A stretch of DNA of 64,000 nucleotides from positions 186,001-250,000 of the forward strand of contig CAMWFQ010000001.1 of assembly GCA_947173495.1 (NCBI GenBank), given 5' to 3'. This document shows positions 40,507 through 49,419 of this stretch, piece by piece. Position numbers and translations under genes: made by a program. The DNA is from an uncultured Lachnospiraceae bacterium. GTDB taxonomy: Bacteria; Bacillota; Clostridia; Lachnospirales; Lachnospiraceae. Numbering within the stretch: the stretch's first letter is position 1; each line of letters starts with the position of its first letter. The notes beneath the pieces are model-generated. The model worked only from the letters and a program-made list of their open reading frames with translations, had not been told where the DNA came from and ran no database searches.

Positions 40507-41763
40507 ATGATTGATTTTGCAATTTGCGCGTCAACAAATCTTTGCCGGATCCTGCTGATCGACAGGTTTGTATCCCTCTTTTTGGGGAAAGAGGAGGATA
40601 AGAAAAAAGGGAAAATAGCGGTCTGCGCCTGTTTTTTTATCATAAACACGGCATTATACTGGGAATTCCACACTGCATGGATCAATATTTTCAGCAATCT
40701 GGCGGGGATTGGCGCGATCGTGCGTCTGCATACCAGATCGGTCAGGACAAATTTATTCGTGTCCGGCTTTATTTATCTGATCAACTGCGGATGCGATGTG
40801 GCGGTATACTCGCTGTTTGCCGATTATCAGGACGGGAAGGCCTACGATCAGGCCTATGCGGTGATTGTGCTGCTTCTGATCCTGATCTGTGAGCTTTTTG
40901 CGGAAAAAATCATCACGATCCGCAACAACATGAAAACCGCCCATAATTTTCCCTTGATCCTGGTGCCTCTGTGTAGCATAGGGGTGATCTGGTTTCTGAT
41001 CTATTCCGGCATCGGCACCGGCAGAGAGACCGCGATCGTGAGCATTGGGCTGCTGGTCATCAATTTTATCATGCTGTATTTATATAATTTGCTGCTCCAT
41101 TCCATTTCGCAGAAGTATGAGACGGAAATGCTCAGGCAGAGGGCGCAGATATATGCGAACCAGCTTGCTGTGATCTTGGAGGGTGAGGAAAAAATAAAAG
41201 CCCTCCGCCACGATATGAAGCATCATATGAACGAGCTAAAGCTTCTGGCGGACCGGCACGCTGGGGCGGAGATACAGGAATATATCGACCGGATGGAGAC
41301 TTATATTCAGAATCCCAATGAGATCGTCGCCTCCGGGAATATGGAAATCGACAGTGTGCTGAATTATATGCTACAAAAAGCCAGGGAAGAGTTAGGGAGC
41401 GTGGACGTAAAGGTGATGCTGCCGGAAAAGGTGAAGCATACCTTTGACCTCAATGTGGTGCTGGGGAACCTTCTCGAAAATGCCATTGAGGCCGCCAGGC
41501 AGACAGAGCAAAAGTATCTGAGCGTCAATATCGCGCTGAAAAGGGGGGTACTCAAAATCAGGGTTGAAAACAGCTTTTTGCCCTCCGGGCTTTTGGAGGG
41601 GGAAGAGGGTGGGCTTAAGAGCCTTCTTACCACCAAAAAGGAAAAGGGAGAGCATGGCATCGGCCTCAAAAGCGTGAGGGGGATTGTGGAAGCGCATAAC
41701 GGAACCATGGAGGTCACGCGGCGGGATGGGGTGTTCTGCGTGAATTTGATTCTCTATATGTGA
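40507..41763 (+). CDS. GHKL sensor histidine kinase (AgrC-like)
   Basis: The 418-residue protein has about six N-terminal membrane helices (residues 30-205). A coiled linker, an H-box ALRHDMKHHMNELK with the probable phospho-His, and a GHKL ATPase (N-box VLGNLLENAIEAARQ, later GEHGIGLKSVRGI) follow. This is the AgrC/ComD architecture that usually senses peptides through the membrane region. It lies two bases behind its response regulator. No recognisable pheromone or AgrB gene accompanies it. The decayed small basic gene just upstream is the only peptide candidate. Confidence 0.92.
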   Translation: MIDFAICASTNLCRILLIDRFVSLFLGKEEDKKKGKIAVCACFFIINTALYWEFHTAWINIFSNLAGIGAIVRLHTRSVRTNLFVSGFIYLINCGCDVAVYSLFADYQDGKAYDQAYAVIVLLLILICELFAEKIITIRNNMKTAHNFPLILVPLCSIGVIWFLIYSGIGTGRETAIVSIGLLVINFIMLYLYNLLLHSISQKYETEMLRQRAQIYANQLAVILEGEEKIKALRHDMKHHMNELKLLADRHAGAEIQEYIDRMETYIQNPNEIVASGNMEIDSVLNYMLQKAREELGSVDVKVMLPEKVKHTFDLNVVLGNLLENAIEAARQTEQKYLSVNIALKRGVLKIRVENSFLPSGLLEGEEGGLKSLLTTKKEKGEHGIGLKSVRGIVEAHNGTMEVTRRDGVFCVNLILYM

Positions 41764-41785
41764 ACGGCCCATAAAGGAAAATTGC

Positions 41786-41818
41786 GAGTTTTGACAAAAA
41801 TATATATGAGTTTTGACA
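41786..41818 (+). promoter_or_regulatory. Direct repeats, candidate LytTR operator
   Basis: GAGTTTTGACA occurs at 41786-41796 and again at 41808-41818, with a 22-base period. LytTR regulators bind two 9-base repeats separated by about 12-13 bases, so spacing and location between the LytTR kinase and the lipoprotein gene both fit. The sequence is not a textbook LytTR consensus. Confidence 0.55.
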
Positions 41819-41980
41819 GGAACCGGCATAACGCGTCCTTTTGTGGTAGAGTCAGGGTCTATAGCAGCGGCAGGCTCTACGGCAAGGCAAAGTCTGTATA
41901 GCAAGACCAGATCCTATGGCAAGGCAATGGCTCTATGTCAGCGGCAGGCCCTGCAAAAACAAAAGGAAAAGAGGCTTTTC

Positions 41981-44386
41981 ATGATGAAAAAAATGTGTAT
42001 GACGGTGTGTATGGCAATGTGCCTGGCTTTGCCTTTGGCAGCATGCGGCAGGGGCGGCGGGGCCGGTGAGGGCAAAATGCCGGGGGGAGGTGATGCGGAT
42101 TCTTCTTCCAGTCAGGAACGCAGACAGGATCGGGAGTGGGTCTATGTGCCGGAAGTGGTCACGGTGGGAGACGAGTACACGGATTACGAGGGGATGCAGT
42201 TGGTAAAGGATACCTTCTGCTATGTGTCGCAGGGGGGAGATATGGAAAACAGCGAAAAAACCATTTGCCGCTACTGTCTCACCGACCGGGAGCTGACCAG
42301 CGTTCCCCTTTTCTGGCCCCAGGGCGGGGAAAACTGGGATGTGGGCATGCGGGTTTTTGACGGGGATTGCAATGTGTATCTGACTGCGAATGTCTACCCG
42401 GCGGATTACAGCTCTATGAAGCGATTTTTGTGCAAGTTTGACCCGGAAGGCAACTGTCTGTTTTCCAGGGACATTACGGAGCAGACGGAAAGGGACGCTT
42501 CGCCTGAGAGGATGACTGCGGACGCTTCGGGCAGGCTTTATCTTTTTACCGATAACGGAGAGATCCTGCTCTATACAGGCGACGGGGATTATCACGGCAC
42601 TGTCAGCTGCGCCCCTTCGGACAGCCTGTCCCCCATCCAGATCAGGGGAACCTGCGACGGCGCGGACGGTAAATATTATGTCTGCATCAGCAAGGGGGGC
42701 GTGGATATGGAAGGAAGTAATTCCGGAGCAAAGCAAGGGAGTCTGCGCACCTGCCTGATGGAGATCGACTTTGAGGGCGTTGGGATACAGGAAGCGGTGG
42801 GGGAGCTTCCTGACATGAAAGGGATCTGTACGGGCATACGGCAGGAAAGTGACTCTGCCGGAAAGGGAAGCGGCCTGGCCGGGCAGGGCGGAAATGCATC
42901 TGGAGAGGACGACGAGTCAGGCAATCAGTATGACCTTCTGCTCTATGACAACAAAGCCGTCTATGGGTATGACTTTGACGCGCAGAAGAAAAATCCCGGT
43001 TCAGCCGGAGAGGAGCTGTTTCGCTGGATGGACAGTGATGTCAACGGATATTGCGTCAGAAGCCTGTACGAGCTTAAAGATGGCGGGCTCTGTGCCACGG
43101 TGGAAGACTGGCGCAATGATGACAGGGCCATCGTGCTTCTGAAAAGAACCAAAGCCGAGCAGGCCCCTATACGGGAGGAGCTGTCGCTTGCCACTGTGGG
43201 CGGGGGGTGCGATCTGGCGGCAATGGCTGTGAAGTTCAACAGGGGCAACAGCCAATACCATCTCACGGTGAAAAATTATGCGTCCCTGACAGAGCTTTAT
43301 CAGGCAGTGCTGACAAACCAGCCCATGGATCTGGTGGATCTGTCCGGCATTCACGCACAGCAGTTGGCGGCCCAGGGGTTTTTTGAGGATTTGTCCCCTT
43401 ATGTGGAAAAATCCACGCGCTTTGGGCGTTCCGATTTCGTGGAGGGGATACTGGATGTGTACACCTTCGGCGACACGTTGGCGGGCATTCCGGCAGGCTT
43501 TACCTTAAAAACCGTGATAGGAAACGGGGCGGGGCGGGAAAATGGGACGGGGCTGACGCTGCAGGAGCTTTTGGAGGACGCGCAGAACCCTTCGAAAGCT
43601 GCGGCCTTTGACGAGGTGACCAGGGAAGAGATGCTACAGTATCTCATGATGTTCAATGAGGATACTTTTATCGACCGGGAGTCCTGCGTCTGCCATTTTG
43701 ATTCAGAAAGCTTCCGGGAAGTGCTTGAGTACGTGAATCTGTTCCCGGAGTCCCTTAAAGGCAGCGAGGAGATTTCCCTGCCCGCCAGGATTCGCAACGG
43801 TGAGGTTCGGTTTGCCATAGCGGAGCTGAATGCCTTAAGGGCCTTTCAGGAATATGAAGGAATGTTCGGGGAAGGGGCGGCCTGTATCGGCTTTCCCACT
43901 GCGGACGGCAGGGGAGGGCATCTTCTGTTTACCGGCGATGCTTACGCGATCGCCGCCGCCTCGGAGCATAAAGAGGGAGCGTGGAGCTTCATCGAAGGAT
44001 TTCTGGCGCAGGAGAAGGGGGAGGATTACTATGCGAACCCGGACAACGGTTTATGCGTCAGCTTTCCCACCCTGAAAAAGGTACTGGATGAGAGGGTGGA
44101 GAAGGCCATTGAGAAGGATGGCCAGTACGAGAGCGACAAGTTTCCGGAACAGATCTACAGCGACGGGACAACGTTTCAGTACCACGCCCTGACCTGGAAT
44201 GAGGTCAATGTCATGCTAAAGCTGGTTCCGGACGCAAAACCTTATTTTGACGCGCAGGAGGATGCGGTCATTCAGATCATCAGCGAGGAGGCGTCAGCCT
44301 ATTTCAGCGGGCAGAAGGGCATAGAGGATGTGACGGGCGTGATACAGAACCGTGTTCAGCTTTATTTGAATGAGAACGGCAGCTAA
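41981..44386 (+). CDS. Large extracellular solute-binding lipoprotein
   Basis: The protein has 801 residues. The lipoprotein signal ends ALPLAAC near residue 23. Residues 45-420 look beta-rich with repeated D-G motifs, like a propeller. The C-terminal half, from about 430, resembles family 1 solute-binding proteins (AAMAVKFNRGNSQYHLTV, YQAVLTNQPMDLVDLSG, GDAYAIAAAS, WSFIEGFL). It is about twice the usual length for a binding protein and has no permease gene next to it. ATG 41981 has AAGAGG 7 bases upstream, and a second ATG follows directly. It probably belongs to the regulon of the LytTR pair; ligand unknown. Confidence 0.8.
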   Translation: MMKKMCMTVCMAMCLALPLAACGRGGGAGEGKMPGGGDADSSSSQERRQDREWVYVPEVVTVGDEYTDYEGMQLVKDTFCYVSQGGDMENSEKTICRYCLTDRELTSVPLFWPQGGENWDVGMRVFDGDCNVYLTANVYPADYSSMKRFLCKFDPEGNCLFSRDITEQTERDASPERMTADASGRLYLFTDNGEILLYTGDGDYHGTVSCAPSDSLSPIQIRGTCDGADGKYYVCISKGGVDMEGSNSGAKQGSLRTCLMEIDFEGVGIQEAVGELPDMKGICTGIRQESDSAGKGSGLAGQGGNASGEDDESGNQYDLLLYDNKAVYGYDFDAQKKNPGSAGEELFRWMDSDVNGYCVRSLYELKDGGLCATVEDWRNDDRAIVLLKRTKAEQAPIREELSLATVGGGCDLAAMAVKFNRGNSQYHLTVKNYASLTELYQAVLTNQPMDLVDLSGIHAQQLAAQGFFEDLSPYVEKSTRFGRSDFVEGILDVYTFGDTLAGIPAGFTLKTVIGNGAGRENGTGLTLQELLEDAQNPSKAAAFDEVTREEMLQYLMMFNEDTFIDRESCVCHFDSESFREVLEYVNLFPESLKGSEEISLPARIRNGEVRFAIAELNALRAFQEYEGMFGEGAACIGFPTADGRGGHLLFTGDAYAIAAASEHKEGAWSFIEGFLAQEKGEDYYANPDNGLCVSFPTLKKVLDERVEKAIEKDGQYESDKFPEQIYSDGTTFQYHALTWNEVNVMLKLVPDAKPYFDAQEDAVIQIISEEASAYFSGQKGIEDVTGVIQNRVQLYLNENGS

Positions 44387-44429
44387 TCACGGATCAGGGA
44401 ATGCAGTGAATATAAGTTACTTTTCACGG

Positions 44430-44560
44430 GGCAGGAATGCGCTGAATTGCGCATTCCGTGAGAACATGATTCAGGGGTGAGGGGCGGCTTTTGCGTAGCA
44501 AAACTTCAAATGACGCCCCGAATCGTTGCTATGAGCGGCCCCCGGGCCGTGAATAGTAAC
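44430..44560 (+). other. Hairpin cluster at the right edge of the reversed-skew block
   Basis: Three stem structures follow the lipoprotein gene. They are GGAATGCGC-TGAATT-GCGCATTCC, a GGGGCG/CGCCCC stem enclosing TTTTGC-GTA-GCAAAA with a 3' bulge, and a dyad GTTGCTATGAGCGGCCC paired with GGGCCGTGAATAGTAAC. There is no T-run. The second structure is similar in layout to the two-hairpin repeats but lacks their conserved bulge and tail. Confidence 0.45.
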
Positions 44561-44674
44561 GAATATAATCTGAAAATGGCCGGTGTGCAAACAAGTGGTG
44601 GACGAATGTCCCGAAATCATCTATAATTGGCATGGTAACCAGTCAGCTGTTTTCACATCGAATGGAGTTGCTTT

Positions 44675-46189
44675 ATGAACAGTACCGTTAAAATTATTGG
44701 ATATACGGAAAATCCTGACAGAATCGCCTCCTGCGGCGCCCGCATCTCAACCACTGCCGGAGATTCCCTGTTTATTTTTGAAAAATCCACAGATACAGAT
44801 AAGAATCAGAAACTGATCCGCAAGGTCCTTTCCTCCGGGCACAGGACGGTAATAGAACATATTTATTTTAATCTTGCTTTTGTAAATGTTTCCGCCTGCG
44901 TAGAGCAGTTTATGATTGAATTCCGGCTCGCTTCCTTTACTGTGAAATCACGGCGCTATGTGGATTTCAGCAGCATGGGCTTCGTGGTTCCTTCCTTTAT
45001 AGACCAGGAAGGAATGTCTCTGGAGGATGCGGAGGAATTAGAAACGCTTTACAGCCGACATATGTCATTTCTATTTGAGAAATACGGGGAATTGACAGCG
45101 GCAGGTGTTCCGAAAGAGGATGCAAGGTTTTTGCTGCCCTATGCTTATAGAAGCAACTTTTACTGTACCGTCAATGCACGGGAATTGTATTATATTCTCT
45201 CTTCCATGCTTTATGAAAGAGGAAGTAAGCTCTCCGAGATCCGCAGTCTGGGCCGGGAGCTTTTAAATCAGGCCTGTGAGATATGCCCTTTTATTTTTGA
45301 AGACCTGTCTGCCGGCATACCGGGAAATGCTACAGAGCAATGCGCCGCCGATCCACACCATGGGGAGGACCTCTGCAGTCAGCTTGCCCGGATTCTTGAG
45401 TCTGCCGGTATGGAAAATGATCTGCCCGAAGAGCTTTCGCACAAGCAGGCATCCCCCGATCCATGCTCCGCTTCCTCTCCGTGTGGTCCTTCCGTAGAAT
45501 TAACCTCCTATACGGAAAATCCCGAAAAAGCAGTTGCAAAAGCGGCTCTGATCACATACGCCAATCTCCCTGCCGGCAAAATCGATGTTCTGCTGCAGGA
45601 TCAGGACCGGGTGGAGGAGATCATCAAAATGGTATTATCCGGCAACCGTCCCCGGGAGCTGGAGCAGGTCAATTTTACCTTTCGGATTAACGGCATCACT
45701 CTGGCGGCCATTACGCATCTTACCAGACACAGAATTCAGTCCATTATGATCCCGTCCTTTTGGAATGTATGCAGATGCGAACGGTATATGATCCCGGATA
45801 CTGTGAAGGCCGATGAAAAGCTTCTGGAAAAATACAGGCTTGCTTTTTCCCGTACAAAGGAAGTCTTTGAGATTCTCCGCGCAAAGGGGATGAACCCTCA
45901 CGAGCTTTCCTATCTTTTCATGAGCGGCAATGTGATCGATATTACCACCACCATGAACGGCCGGGAGCTGCTGACCTTCTTTGCTCTTCGCTGCTGTAAC
46001 CGCGCCCAGTGGGAGACGCGTGCCATCGCCATCAAAATGCTGAATTTACTGCGGGAGGTTTCTCCTCTGCTATTCCGGCATTTCGGTCCCAGCTGCTATG
46101 TGGCAGGCCGATGCCCGGAAGGAAAAATGACCTGCGGAAAATATGCGGAGGTACAGGAGCGTTTCCGTCATTCGCCCGTCATCATATGA
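44675..46189 (+). CDS. Fused two-domain ThyX-like protein
   Basis: This 504-residue protein contains two copies of the flavin-dependent thymidylate synthase fold. Domain 1 (about 1-215) has SSGHRTVIEH and then EFRLASFTVKSRRY, where the canonical motif is RHRxxSxNExSxRY. Domain 2 (about 268-500) has TRHRIQSIMIPSFW. Domain 1 keeps the SxRY half and loses RHR; domain 2 keeps RHRxxS and loses the SxRY half. Normal ThyX is about 220-260 residues and works as a tetramer with active sites shared between subunits, so the fused protein may build composite sites or have lost synthase activity. It is monocistronic, followed by a strong terminator. Confidence 0.8.
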   Translation: MNSTVKIIGYTENPDRIASCGARISTTAGDSLFIFEKSTDTDKNQKLIRKVLSSGHRTVIEHIYFNLAFVNVSACVEQFMIEFRLASFTVKSRRYVDFSSMGFVVPSFIDQEGMSLEDAEELETLYSRHMSFLFEKYGELTAAGVPKEDARFLLPYAYRSNFYCTVNARELYYILSSMLYERGSKLSEIRSLGRELLNQACEICPFIFEDLSAGIPGNATEQCAADPHHGEDLCSQLARILESAGMENDLPEELSHKQASPDPCSASSPCGPSVELTSYTENPEKAVAKAALITYANLPAGKIDVLLQDQDRVEEIIKMVLSGNRPRELEQVNFTFRINGITLAAITHLTRHRIQSIMIPSFWNVCRCERYMIPDTVKADEKLLEKYRLAFSRTKEVFEILRAKGMNPHELSYLFMSGNVIDITTTMNGRELLTFFALRCCNRAQWETRAIAIKMLNLLREVSPLLFRHFGPSCYVAGRCPEGKMTCGKYAEVQERFRHSPVII

Positions 46190-46207
46190 CATCCGCGGAA
46201 AATTTTT

Positions 46208-46239
46208 GTCCCCATGCTGCTCTCCCGCCGCATGGGGAC
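46208..46239 (+). terminator. Rho-independent terminator of the ThyX-like gene
   Basis: A perfect 10-base stem GTCCCCATGC/GCATGGGGAC is followed on the plus strand by TTTTTACTTTTTT. It lies 19 bases after the stop codon. Confidence 0.85.
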
Positions 46240-46249
46240 CTGTTACTTT

Positions 46250-47191
46250 TTACTTTTTTCCAATATTTTCTTCCGTCATCTTCTGAAAAGGAATTTCCAC
46301 CTTTTTGGACTCCCCGATAACGGAGCCGCGCCATTTCTGATATTCTTCCAGATCGATCAGTCTCTCCTCTTCTCCTGCTGTAATCTTATATACAACCCCA
46401 TCGCCGTCGGCATCAAGATCATCCGGAAATTCTCTGCCCTGACCGTCTTTTTCATAGAACGCTTTGTTCCAGGCATCCACCACCCCGGCCACAACATAGG
46501 TATCTGTGTTTTTGTCATACTGGTAAAGGGTGTAAGGCCAGAAATCCATATCTCCCGCCAGTCCATGATTGTGAGACATTCCTGCCTCCATAACCCCGTT
46601 ATCATAAAAGGTCAGCATGGGATATACCCGGAGTTCTTCCCTTAATGTACCGGAGGCACTGTCAAAATCATAGATCATTTCCGACATACCCGCTGTATAG
46701 GTCGTTGTCCATATCACAATCAACTCCTCTTTTCCATCCTGATCGATATCATATATGGCAAACTGATTTTCCGAGAGATCTGAAATTTCATCGTAGCCCA
46801 GATCCGTTCCGTCTGGAAGCGTATGGGTCCTGTAAAGCTTTTCCACCACTGCAAAATATGCCTCCTCTGCCGGTTTCCTTTTCGTTCCGCTGTCTTTCTG
46901 TTCTGTTTTTTCCGCTGAGCCGTCTGTATCCTGCATCGCCGACGTACGATTTTTCGTCTCTTTTTCTTCTGCAGATTTCTTCCCTGCAGATTGGTCTGCT
47001 GTGGCTTGATCTGCTGTGGATCCATTCTCCGCAGGATCGTCTGATACCTGCTCGTCTTCTGCCGGTTCATCTGTGATCGGTTCAAGTACTATGGGCTGTA
47101 TGGGGCCGGAATCCTCCTGAACATGTTCCGCACATCCTGCCAGCACCACTGCCAGCAAGGCCAGCACTCCTGTTATCAAACCTCTTTTCAC
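46250..47191 (-). CDS. Lipoprotein of the BlaI/M56 operon
   Basis: The 313-residue protein has a lipobox VVLAGC, a charged low-complexity linker rich in Glu, Asp, Gln and Ser (about 25-105), and a C-terminal globular domain (about 110-313) with YDIDQDGKEELIVIW. This last is an EF-hand-like D-x-D-x-D loop seen in Ca-binding or VCBS-like proteins. The function is unknown. It is the third gene after BlaI and the M56 peptidase, 33 bases behind the latter. The C-terminal half of the M56 protein has a similar phrase (LDLNFDGRDDLCF), so the two may share an extracellular domain type. Confidence 0.75.
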   Translation of the reverse strand: MKRGLITGVLALLAVVLAGCAEHVQEDSGPIQPIVLEPITDEPAEDEQVSDDPAENGSTADQATADQSAGKKSAEEKETKNRTSAMQDTDGSAEKTEQKDSGTKRKPAEEAYFAVVEKLYRTHTLPDGTDLGYDEISDLSENQFAIYDIDQDGKEELIVIWTTTYTAGMSEMIYDFDSASGTLREELRVYPMLTFYDNGVMEAGMSHNHGLAGDMDFWPYTLYQYDKNTDTYVVAGVVDAWNKAFYEKDGQGREFPDDLDADGDGVVYKITAGEEERLIDLEEYQKWRGSVIGESKKVEIPFQKMTEENIGKK

Positions 47192-47224
47192 CGTTCTACC
47201 TCCTGTTGTTGGATTGCTTCGGCA

Positions 47225-49417
47225 TCAATGTACCGGTTTATCCGGATATGGGCCGATTACACCGCCGACTTCCTTAAGCTCCGTATCATAAATCACCTCA
47301 AACCAGACTCCGGACTCTGTTTCCAGCGTCCACATATCTGTATAACGCTTTTCCACACTCTTTACTCGGCAGTTCTTTATCAAAGGCGTGCGTTCCAGAT
47401 ACCAGATGATGATTTCCTCATCTGTCATCCTGTCTATTCCCTCCGGAAACACTCTCCAGAGCACCGGCGAATACCAGACGCTTCTTCCTGACGCAACATA
47501 CATAGAAGAAATACTTTTTTCGTAATTACTCAGATTGTATACCGTATCTGCTCCGAAGTCTCTGTTGAAAAAGATTCTGGAATGCTCCATATCCTCCGGC
47601 GTCACGCTGAAATAAACACTCCCCATATTCGTCACCTGAAAACAGGCGGTATCGATCTTTTCTCCCGTCCAGAGAGACAGTTCGGTAAGAGCCTGCTTTG
47701 CCATGGTAAGCAGCGTGCGGTCAAAGTCCGTCCCATCTACAACTGCCGCAAGCGTATACATATCATCCTTCTCCACATAAGTCAGATCCAGCCGGTCCTT
47801 CTCCCCAGTCGATGACTCGTTTTCTTCCACATATCTCAACATATGAAGCCGGTTATCCTCATCATAGCGGTAATAAGTGGTGGAATATCTCCCATTTTCC
47901 TCTTTCCTTCTGCTGGTAATCCATCTGTTTTCTCTGTCGGTCTCCACATTGTAAAGCATCACGCTCTTTACGTACTGGTGCTTCTCCTCATCCCAGATCA
48001 TACAATAGTAAGGCACATTTTCACCGCCGTTATACTGCCCCGGAAAGCAAAGATCATCCCGTCCATCAAAATTCAAGTCAAGGCGCAAAACACCGCTTCC
48101 TGCCGACAGGCTTACATCCTGCATCTCCTCTGTCCAAAAATCTTCCTGCCCGGCAGAGCGCCCTCCGTCAACCCCTTCTTCCTTTTTTCGCAGCGCTTCC
48201 GCCTCTTCTTCCTGAAATGCCTTTTCCTGCTGGAATGCCTTTTCTTCCTGAAATACCTCTTCCTGGAATGCCTTCTCCTGCTGGAATGCCCCCTCTTCCT
48301 GTGTCTGCTCTCTTACTTCGTCCTGTGCCGCGGCAAGGCTTCTTCCTGTAAAGGTAACGATCAGAACCGGCACCATGAGTATCAGCAGCAGAACTCTGTT
48401 TTCCACCGACTTTTGAGGCATATTCAGAATCATTTGCAGCCGTTCCTTCATCCGCCGCTTACTGTTTCCCATAGCAGTAGAACTCAGCCAGCCGCTTATA
48501 CCGGAAGTCTTTGTCGTGCCAAGCGCTAACAGCGTCCTGCCGTAATCCACCCGGGCCTCTCTGCCCAGTATTGCCACCACTTTTTCATCACAGGCAAGCT
48601 CCCCATCCTGTCTGGAAAGACTGGCTGCCAGCCATACCAGAGGATTGTACCAGTGCAGGCAAAGACACAGATTCCGTACGAATACCCACCAGTTATCATG
48701 GTGCCTGTAGTGAACATTTTCATGACGCAGCACAAATGCCATCGTATCTTCATCTCCGGCAATCTCTTCTGTCACATAAACAGATGGACAAAAAAAGCCA
48801 AACAGACAGGGCGTCTGTATCATTTCCGCCGTATATACCGGTATTTCCAGATATGCCGGCAGTTTCTCTCTGTCCATTCGTTTCCTGCTCCGACCAAGCC
48901 GCCTGCTGTAATCCAGATTCACTGCCAGAAACAACAGGGCGAAAAATCCCGTCCCGGCCAGCCGGATCACCTTTCTTTCCGGTCCTGACAGCAGGCTTTG
49001 CGCCGGCTCTGTGCTGTATGTCCCTTTTCCTTTCTCTGCCTTTCCCGGCAAATTTATGCTGCTTCTTCTGTCCTGCCTGCGGTTCCTGTCCTGTTCTTCT
49101 CCCTCAGACCCGCCTGCAGCCTCCATGGCCTGCATCTGACCTTCTCCCTGTATTTCTCTGATAAGATTCCCGGGTTGTGTCTTCTGCAGGCGGTTTTCTC
49201 CCTGTCCATTTTCCCGGTCTGTTTCTGACTCTGTCTGCTTTGGCACAAAATTCAATACACTGACAGCCGTTGAAAAAAAGGAAAAAGGAAGGAGAAGCCT
49301 GAGCGCCACTGCCAGCCAGAGAGCATAACGAATACAGGGCTGCATCTTTTTCCGGAATATAAATCTGATCAGTATCACCAGAAGAATCATCACACAGGAC
49401 GATATGACCCATTCCAT
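47225..49417 (-). CDS. M56-family membrane metallopeptidase with extracellular domain
   Basis: The protein has 730 residues. N-terminal membrane helices surround a zinc-protease motif HENVHYRHHDNWW with the distal ligand region LACDEKVV, as in BlaR1/MecR1 antirepressors. A Gln/Glu-rich repeat (FQQEKAFQEE units, about residues 370-415) links to an outer C-terminal domain with LDLNFDGRDDL. No penicillin-binding SxxK, SxN and KTG set is seen, so it is not a classical beta-lactam sensor. By analogy it should sense an outside signal and cleave the BlaI-type repressor encoded two bases upstream. Confidence 0.85.
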   Translation of the reverse strand: MEWVISSCVMILLVILIRFIFRKKMQPCIRYALWLAVALRLLLPFSFFSTAVSVLNFVPKQTESETDRENGQGENRLQKTQPGNLIREIQGEGQMQAMEAAGGSEGEEQDRNRRQDRRSSINLPGKAEKGKGTYSTEPAQSLLSGPERKVIRLAGTGFFALLFLAVNLDYSRRLGRSRKRMDREKLPAYLEIPVYTAEMIQTPCLFGFFCPSVYVTEEIAGDEDTMAFVLRHENVHYRHHDNWWVFVRNLCLCLHWYNPLVWLAASLSRQDGELACDEKVVAILGREARVDYGRTLLALGTTKTSGISGWLSSTAMGNSKRRMKERLQMILNMPQKSVENRVLLLILMVPVLIVTFTGRSLAAAQDEVREQTQEEGAFQQEKAFQEEVFQEEKAFQQEKAFQEEEAEALRKKEEGVDGGRSAGQEDFWTEEMQDVSLSAGSGVLRLDLNFDGRDDLCFPGQYNGGENVPYYCMIWDEEKHQYVKSVMLYNVETDRENRWITSRRKEENGRYSTTYYRYDEDNRLHMLRYVEENESSTGEKDRLDLTYVEKDDMYTLAAVVDGTDFDRTLLTMAKQALTELSLWTGEKIDTACFQVTNMGSVYFSVTPEDMEHSRIFFNRDFGADTVYNLSNYEKSISSMYVASGRSVWYSPVLWRVFPEGIDRMTDEEIIIWYLERTPLIKNCRVKSVEKRYTDMWTLETESGVWFEVIYDTELKEVGGVIGPYPDKPVH

Positions 49418-49419
49418 TT

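Noticed and set aside
47225-49417. Classical BlaR1 beta-lactam sensor
   Set aside because: The C-terminal part lacks a penicillin-binding SxxK/SxN/KTG set and no beta-lactamase gene is nearby.
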